Positions 1-3,522 of a DNA stretch of 5,587 nucleotides are shown here, piece by piece; within the stretch, counting starts at the first letter, position 1, and every line of letters begins with the position of its first letter. A program made the translations under genes and the position numbers. The notes beneath the pieces were generated by a model. That model searched no databases and was not told the origin of the DNA. It was given only the letters and a program-made list of their open reading frames with translations. The DNA comes from Planctomycetota bacterium (GTDB lineage Bacteria; Planctomycetota; Phycisphaerae; WQYP01), in contig JAJZCU010000175.1 of the NCBI GenBank assembly GCA_021828935.1, positions 1-5,587 of the forward strand, given 5' to 3'.

Positions 1-119
1 TTGCCACAGAACGCGCCGGTGCTATTGGCCGACCGCGATGCGCAGGCCGGCTGCGCAGGGGGGTTAACCTTCGGCTTCGGCGTCTTCGCTTCCGGGTTCA
101 CCCCTCCTTTTTTTATCAT
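1..119 (-). CDS. Possible 5' part of an unrecognised gene, cut by the window edge
   Basis: I do not recognise this product, and it may not be a gene. An open minus-strand frame runs from an ATG at 119 to the left edge without a stop. It starts MIKKGGVNPEAKTPKPK, followed by a Pro/Ala/Ser-rich stretch. Third positions are mostly G or C after about residue 7, as in the real genes here, and a Lys-Pro-rich opening could be a flexible linker. The start is unclear. The frame is also open back to an ATG at 185, and a GTG at 101 is in frame. An ideal Shine-Dalgarno core (AAGGAGG, 109 to 103) lies only 1 nt before that GTG, which is too close to work normally. If real, it is the next gene after the regulator and could belong to the flagellar operon, but it does not look like FlgB, FlgC or FliE. 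Confidence 0.2.
   Translation of the reverse strand, partial: MIKKGGVNPEAKTPKPKVNPPAQPACASRSANSTGAFCG
39..57. repeat. Perfect 7-bp inverted repeat, 5-nt loop
   Basis: TGCGCAG (39-45) is complementary to CTGCGCA (51-57) around a GCCGG loop. No T-tract follows directly on either strand, so it is not a convincing intrinsic terminator. The T7 run at 108-114 on the plus strand is about 50 nt away. It falls inside the doubtful open frame at the left edge. Confidence 0.4.
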
Positions 120-294
120 TCCTTCAGTAAGGACAGGCCGTGTCGTTTCTGCCGACGCGGTACGCGAGACGACACATTTGCGCATCGGCCCGCCCCGCAA
201 CGCTGTGAAATTATGCTGCCGCCACGCGCCCGTCGCGGCCCGGCGGGGCCGGCGCGGGCGGCTAACAGGTATGGTCACCGGTTGGAAATTGCGG

Positions 295-309
295 GTTCTG
301 AACGCGTTC
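295..309. promoter_or_regulatory. Overlapping palindromes, possible regulator binding site
   Basis: The plus strand reads GTTC-T-GAAC-GC-GTTC, three alternating half-sites. GAACGCGTTC (300-309) is a perfect 10-bp palindrome and GTTCTGAAC (295-303) is a second one overlapping it. It lies about 90 nt after the regulator stop and 180 nt before the first ATG of the possible next gene. That is a distance at which enhancers for sigma-54 activators are found. The role is guesswork, since short palindromes also arise by chance. Confidence 0.2.
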
Positions 310-353
310 GTATGCACATTAACTTCTGCCCCGGTCGCCGGTGCGCGCCGGAT

Positions 354-370
354 GCCACGCTGGGCATGGC
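354..370 (-). repeat. Small hairpin about 30 nt after the regulator stop codon
   Basis: On the minus strand GCCATGC pairs with GCGTGGC across a CCA loop, with one G-T wobble. It is well placed for a 3'-end structure of the regulator mRNA. The following bases (ATCCGGCGCGC) are not a U-tract, so it does not qualify as an intrinsic terminator. Confidence 0.3.
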
Positions 371-399
371 TCCCGCCCCTCAATAACCCTTCCCTGAGC

Positions 400-1770
400 T
401 CACAGCGCCTCGACCGCGGCGCCCTCTTCCTTAAATTGTTTGAGTTTCATGCCCAACGTGCGCAGGCCGATGCCTAGCTCGATCGCCGTGCGTTGCCGAT
501 GGCCCTGATTTTTCGCCAGCACCTTGAGTATCGCATCGCGCTCCAGGTCCGCCAGCACCGAACCGCTGCGGCCCATGTTGGCGGCGCCGGGGCCGATGGT
601 AACGGTGGCCAGCCACGGTGAAATGGTCGCGGCGTGCAACACTTCGCCGCTTTCCAAAACCACTGAACGCTCGCAGATATTTTCCAGTTCCCGCACATTG
701 CCCGGCCAATGGTAACGGGCCAGCAACTCCAGCGCCGCGGGTTCAAAAGAGCGCACCGGGCGGCCGTCGCGCTGGGCGATGCGGGCCAGGAAATATTGAC
801 AAAGTTCAGCAATGTCTTCCGGGCGGCGGCGCAAGGGGGGCAGGGCGATGGGCACGACGTTCAGGCGGTAAAAAAGATCCTCGCGGAACTTGCCCTGCCG
901 CACCCATTCTTCCAGGTTGCGGTTGGTGGTGGCGATCACGCGCACATCCACGCGCTGCGTCACGCCGGAGCCCACTCGCTCAAACGCCCGTTCCTGCAGC
1001 ACGCGCAGTAATTTGGCTTGAATTCCCGGGTCAATTTCGCTGATTTCGTCCAGCAACAAAGTGCTGCCGTCGGCAAGTTCAAAGCGGCCTTTGCGTAAAC
1101 GGTCGGCGCCGGTGAAGGCGCCCTTTTCATGGCCGAACAACTCTGATTCCAGCAGATTGCTGGGCAACGCGGCGCAATTCATGCAGACCATGGGCCGCGA
1201 TGCCCGCGCCGACTGCTGGTGAATGGCCTGGGCCACCACCTCTTTTCCTGTGCCGCTTTCTCCACTAATTAATACCGTGGCGCCCGCGCTGGCGGCAACC
1301 TGCCCAATGCGCAGCCGCACCTCGGCCATGCATTCGGAATCGCCGACCAACATTTTAGGCGGCGTGGCCTCGGCATTGGCCTTGTATGCCTGGTTGTCGG
1401 CCACCAATTGGGCGTGGGCCAGAGCCCGGTCCACCACCACCTGAATTTCTTCGCTTTCAAAGGGCTTTTGAATGTAATCAAAGGCGCCCTGCCGCATGGC
1501 CTGCACGGCGGTGTTGATGGTGGCAAACGCCGTCATAAGAATCACCGGAACATCGGGCTGTTCAGCGCGCATGCGGGCCAGCAGTTCGATGCCGTCCATT
1601 TTGGGCATCTTGAGGTCGGTGATGACCACGGTGGGCCGATGCTGCCGCAGGAGTTCCAATGCGGCCAGCGGTGAATCACAGGAGATGGGCTTGTGGCCGG
1701 CGCGCGACATGGCCAGGGCCAGCGAATCGCGCATCATTTCCTTGTCATCCACAATTAAGATATTTGCCAT
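400..1770 (-). CDS. Sigma-54-dependent response regulator, NtrC/FlgR/FleR type
   Basis: This 456-residue regulator has all three NtrC-family domains. The receiver (about 3-118) has acidic pocket D8/D9, phosphorylation site D52 (TDLKMP), T80 and K102. The sigma-54 AAA+ domain (about 140-370) has Walker A GESGTGKE (170-177), the sigma-54-contacting GAFTGA loop (217-222), Walker B LLLDE (238-242) and arginine-finger motif REDLFYRLNV (296-305). A C-terminal Fis-type helix-turn-helix (about 408-446) ends in GIGLRTLGMKLKQF. It should hydrolyse ATP as an oligomer to open sigma-54 promoters once phosphorylated, presumably by the kinase encoded just upstream. Beside a FlgN-like gene, flagellar control (FlgR, FleR or FlrC role) is the best reading. 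No single symbol can be chosen. The ATG at 1770 has a GGAAG ribosome binding site 9 nt upstream. All key residues are intact and the length is typical. Confidence 0.95.
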   Translation of the reverse strand: MANILIVDDKEMMRDSLALAMSRAGHKPISCDSPLAALELLRQHRPTVVITDLKMPKMDGIELLARMRAEQPDVPVILMTAFATINTAVQAMRQGAFDYIQKPFESEEIQVVVDRALAHAQLVADNQAYKANAEATPPKMLVGDSECMAEVRLRIGQVAASAGATVLISGESGTGKEVVAQAIHQQSARASRPMVCMNCAALPSNLLESELFGHEKGAFTGADRLRKGRFELADGSTLLLDEISEIDPGIQAKLLRVLQERAFERVGSGVTQRVDVRVIATTNRNLEEWVRQGKFREDLFYRLNVVPIALPPLRRRPEDIAELCQYFLARIAQRDGRPVRSFEPAALELLARYHWPGNVRELENICERSVVLESGEVLHAATISPWLATVTIGPGAANMGRSGSVLADLERDAILKVLAKNQGHRQRTAIELGIGLRTLGMKLKQFKEEGAAVEAL

Positions 1771-1773
1771 TTA

Positions 1774-1784
1774 GAAGTACTTCC
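1774..1784 (-). promoter_or_regulatory. Ribosome binding site of the regulator gene within a palindrome
   Basis: GGAAG (1784-1780) stands 9 nt before the ATG at 1770 and supports that start. It overlaps the perfect 10-bp palindrome GAAGTACTTC (1774-1783). The palindrome could be a protein-binding site or a weak translation-masking structure, or may be chance. Confidence 0.5.
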
Positions 1785-1805
1785 ATGTAAAGATTACCAT
1801 TTGCT

Positions 1806-1851
1806 CCCGCGGCGCGGGTTCCGGCCGAATAAACAACATTCACGCCGCGGG
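1806..1851 (-). repeat. 9-bp GC-only inverted repeat between kinase and regulator genes
   Basis: CCCGCGGCG (1806-1814) and CGCCGCGGG (1843-1851) are perfect inverted repeats separated by 28 nt, part of it AT-rich. The right-hand element of the transcript can alternatively fold on itself as CCCGC-GGC-GCGGG (1806-1818). So two mutually exclusive stems are possible within the 123-nt gap. On the minus strand the structure is followed by AGCAAATGG rather than a U-run. An attenuating, processing or stabilising mRNA structure is more likely than an intrinsic terminator. Confidence 0.4.
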
Positions 1852-1893
1852 CCGGGTCTGGCGTCCAGCCAGTAAACCACCCATAAGTACCCA

Positions 1894-2868
1894 TCATTCC
1901 GGCGTTGTCTCCTGGGCTGCGGCGCCCGGCAAAAATAAACGGAACGCCGCGCCGCCCGCGGGCCCATTTCCGGCTGAAATTTCGCCGCCGTGCGCTTGTA
2001 CAATGCGATGCACAATCGCCAGGCCCAGACCCGTGCCGCTGTCCCGCGTCGTAAAAAACGGGTGAAACATTTTTTCCAGCGCGGGGGCCGCTATGCCCGG
2101 ACCGTCATCGGCTATTTCCAGCGCCACGCCGAAGTTATCACCAACGCGAATCCGACGCTCTTCCGGCGACGGTGGCAGCAGCCCAATATGAATGTGGCCG
2201 ACGCAATCGTCCGCATTGGTTCGGCCTTCCGCAATCGCCTGGGCCGCATTGAGCACCAAGTTCAAGAACGCGCGCACCAGCAATGGACCATCTACCAGCA
2301 CCGTGAGGTCGCGCAGTGCCGGTTCAACATAAACCACCACGCGGGTTTCTTCCAGCACGCCCTGCGCGGCGTCCAACGCTTCCTGAATGATGTCGCCTAA
2401 ATTTTGCGGTGATTTGTCGCATCGTACATGCTGCGTAAAACCCAAAATGCCCGTTACCAATTCGTTTAAGTGCCGCACCTGCCGGGAAATTTTCTTCACC
2501 AGCTCCACGGCCTGCGGCCGGTCGGCAATGTCCTGCGCCAGCGTGGAGGCGTACAGTTGAATGCCCCCCAGCGGGTTGCGAATTTCGTGGGCCATGCCGG
2601 CGGCCATTTCACCCAGCGCGGCCAGACGGTTCTTTAATTCCAATTCGCGGTTTTTTTGTTCCAATTGGTCGCGCAGGCGCATGACTTCCGCTTGCAGCTT
2701 TTCGTGCGATTCCTGCAAGCGCGCGGTGACGTCGTTGTACATTTTTAATACGTCATACAAATCGCGCACGGACAGCTCGCCCGCCAAAGCGCGGGAAAGA
2801 TCATCCAGCGGCGGAAGCGCGGCGTCGGTGGATTCAGCGGGTGCATGCACCGGAGCGGTCATGGGCAT
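1894..2868 (-). CDS. Soluble sensor histidine kinase, FlgS/FleS/FlrB-like
   Basis: This orthodox histidine kinase has no membrane segment. Residues are numbered from the ATG at 2868. A Pro/Ala-rich head is followed by a helical, coiled-coil-like region (about 38-80: many charged Leu-rich heptads such as LRDQLEQKNRELELKNRL). The dimerisation helix carries phospho-acceptor H94 in MAHEIRNPLGGI. The ATPase domain has the N box NLVLNAAQA (203-211, N207), G1 ADDGPG (253-258), F box FHPFFTT (268-274) and G2 GTGLGLA (278-284). A roughly 35-residue segment between the N and G1 boxes is longer than usual. It should autophosphorylate and pass phosphate to D52 of the downstream regulator. No PAS, GAF or HAMP domain is visible, so the signal is probably cytoplasmic. 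In known flagellar pairs it is linked to the state of the export apparatus. A GTG at 2922 would add 18 residues but lacks a ribosome binding site and would contain the likely promoter. Confidence 0.9.
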   Translation of the reverse strand: MPMTAPVHAPAESTDAALPPLDDLSRALAGELSVRDLYDVLKMYNDVTARLQESHEKLQAEVMRLRDQLEQKNRELELKNRLAALGEMAAGMAHEIRNPLGGIQLYASTLAQDIADRPQAVELVKKISRQVRHLNELVTGILGFTQHVRCDKSPQNLGDIIQEALDAAQGVLEETRVVVYVEPALRDLTVLVDGPLLVRAFLNLVLNAAQAIAEGRTNADDCVGHIHIGLLPPSPEERRIRVGDNFGVALEIADDGPGIAAPALEKMFHPFFTTRDSGTGLGLAIVHRIVQAHGGEISAGNGPAGGAAFRLFLPGAAAQETTPE

Positions 2869-2871
2869 CCA

Positions 2872-2899
2872 ATTATAAACAATTAACAGCAACGGGCAA
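2872..2899 (-). promoter_or_regulatory. Probable sigma-70-type promoter of the kinase gene
   Basis: A perfect -10 hexamer TATAAT (2877-2872) lies 16 nt after TTGCCC (2899-2894), which matches the -35 consensus TTGACA at four of six positions. The surroundings are AT-rich in an otherwise GC-rich window. Initiation about 7 nt downstream would fall near 2865. That is inside or just before the two candidate kinase start codons (ATG at 2868 and at 2862), implying a leaderless or near-leaderless mRNA. No Shine-Dalgarno sequence is seen there, which fits. It suggests the kinase and regulator can be transcribed apart from the genes upstream. Confidence 0.5.
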
Positions 2900-2911
2900 C
2901 GACCGCGAACT

Positions 2912-2922
2912 GTGAAATTCAC
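2912..2922. promoter_or_regulatory. 11-bp palindrome upstream of the kinase promoter
   Basis: GTGAA-A-TTCAC is a perfect palindrome about 12 bp upstream of the proposed -35 element, and another TTCAC half-site follows at 2925-2929. The position suits an activator or operator site, but no regulator can be named. Confidence 0.25.
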
Positions 2923-2977
2923 GATTCACGCCCGCTGAACGTTGATTGGCGCCAAGTCGCGTTTCATGGCTGGGCGC

Positions 2978-3466
2978 TCACGCTTCAAATTGCGCCCGGT
3001 TGGGCCGCGGCCGGGCGCCGTAGGCCCGCGTGACCTGCGTGCCTGTGACGGTGTGCCGGATCTGGCCGGCCACTTCCTGTTTTTGACGCACCAAAATCTC
3101 CTTGTCGGTTTCATCGCGCTCCAGGATGTCGGCCAACAGTTGCCGCACCTGCGTAAGCAGCATGGTAATCACGCCTCGGGCGTCCATGCCGCATTTTTCC
3201 AGGGTCTGCTGCCAGCACTCTTTGTACGGCTGCAGGTCACGGTCCAACGGGGCGATCTGGTCCAGCAGGCGGCTGCGGGCGCCCAGGACCGCCATTAAAT
3301 TCTCCGTGTCATAACTGTTAACATAGTCGGACTGCTTCTTGGCCAGCGCCGCCAGTTCAGTGTAAATGGCGCGTTGGGCCGTCAGGGCGTTAATAAGTTT
3401 CTGCTCAAGGGCCGCAGGCCCCGGCGCCGGGTTCATCAGTGGTTCGGGCATTAGTGGTTCGGGCAT
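2978..3466 (-). CDS. flgN: FlgN-like flagellar export chaperone
   Basis: This 162-residue, almost wholly helical protein is close to the usual FlgN length of 140 to 160. Residues 18-85 carry the family's N-terminal pattern: heptads of Leu/Ala with the stretch IYTELAALAKKQSDYV, then L(M)AVLGARSRLLDQIAPLDRDL. A second helical pair spans 95-140. The tail (GTQVTRAYG, 142-150) resembles the binding-tail region of FlgN proteins. FlgN holds the junction proteins FlgK and FlgL in the cytoplasm before export. The ATG at 3466 was chosen because AAGGA stands 9 nt upstream. An ATG at 3526 overlaps the TPR stop as ATGA and would add 20 residues, but has a cramped binding site. The protein begins MPEPLMPEPLMN, encoded by a tandem 15-bp repeat. 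FlgN is weakly conserved in sequence, so the call rests on pattern, length and context. Confidence 0.72.
   Translation of the reverse strand: MPEPLMPEPLMNPAPGPAALEQKLINALTAQRAIYTELAALAKKQSDYVNSYDTENLMAVLGARSRLLDQIAPLDRDLQPYKECWQQTLEKCGMDARGVITMLLTQVRQLLADILERDETDKEILVRQKQEVAGQIRHTVTGTQVTRAYGARPRPNRAQFEA
2992..3018 (-). repeat. 8-bp GC-only hairpin at the 3' end of the FlgN gene
   Basis: GCGCCCGG (2992-2999) and CCGGGCGC (3011-3018) form a perfect stem with an 11-nt loop, 12 nt before the end of the coding sequence. On the minus strand it is followed by AATTTGAAGCG, not by a clear U-run. It may protect the 3' end of an upstream transcript or cause pausing before the kinase promoter. Codons for the Arg/Pro-rich tail alone could also explain it. 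Confidence 0.35.
3434..3466 (-). repeat. Tandem 15-bp duplication of the FlgN start codon region
   Basis: ATGCCCGAACCACT(A/G) occurs twice in a row (3466-3452 and 3451-3437), differing at one base, and a third ATG follows at 3436. The result is three in-frame ATGs 15 nt apart and a protein head of MPEPL-MPEPL-MN. This looks like a slippage duplication that kept the frame. Confidence 0.85.
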
Positions 3467-3475
3467 TTTACCATA

Positions 3476-3496
3476 TCCTTTCCCGAAGCAACGGGA
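3476..3496 (-). promoter_or_regulatory. FlgN ribosome binding site with adjoining hairpin
   Basis: AAGGA (3480-3476) lies 9 nt before the ATG at 3466 and decides that start. Abutting it upstream is a perfect 5-bp inverted repeat TCCCG/CGGGA (3496-3492 and 3485-3481) with a 6-nt loop. The stem leaves the binding site free, so it more likely marks the leader between the two genes than blocks translation. Confidence 0.5.
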
Positions 3497-3522
3497 TTTT
3501 AGCGCCATGCGCGCCATGATGT

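Larger units (their letters stand above)
120..399. other. Apparently non-coding stretch downstream of the response regulator
   Basis: I find no convincing gene in these 280 bases. The minus strand offers only a 30-codon frame from an ATG at 369, which lacks a good ribosome binding site. The plus-strand frame crossing the region reads into the 3' end of the regulator gene and looks like a shadow. The stretch holds short inverted repeats: 354-370 (7 bp, one G-T wobble, 3-nt loop), 295-309 (GTTC/GAAC half-sites) and 237-250 (5 bp, GC-only). I looked for a sigma-54 promoter (GG-N10-GC with TGGCAC/TTGC) facing left. Only one weak match was seen, TGGCAT near 358-353, with the GG and GC spacing right but the TT of the -12 element missing. 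No confident promoter or terminator is called. Confidence 0.5.

Noticed and set aside
101..114. Plus-strand T7 run as an intrinsic terminator
   Set aside because: The nearest strong hairpin (39-57) is about 50 nt upstream, too far to act with it, and no plus-strand gene ends here.
300..309. Possible LexA (SOS) box
   Set aside because: The palindrome GAACGCGTTC has only 2 bases between half-sites, whereas the GAAC-N4-GTTC type box needs 4. The neighbouring genes are not repair genes.
1..477. Plus-strand 158-codon open frame starting with TTG at the window edge
   Set aside because: It runs into the 3' end of the well-supported regulator gene on the other strand, shows uneven codon use and has no recognisable protein pattern.
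1794..2015. Minus-strand 73-codon frame across the kinase 3' end and the gap
   Set aside because: It is out of frame with the kinase, is Arg/Cys-rich without motifs and has no ribosome binding site.
2923..2934. 12-base direct repeat GATTCACGCCCG also at 5558-5569
   Set aside because: One exact 12-base match is about what chance predicts in a window this long. One copy is in a spacer and the other in coding sequence.
2926..2967. 13-codon minus-strand frame (MKRDLAPINVQRA) between the FlgN and kinase genes
   Set aside because: It has no ribosome binding site, and a frame this short is expected by chance. It is not a recognisable leader peptide.
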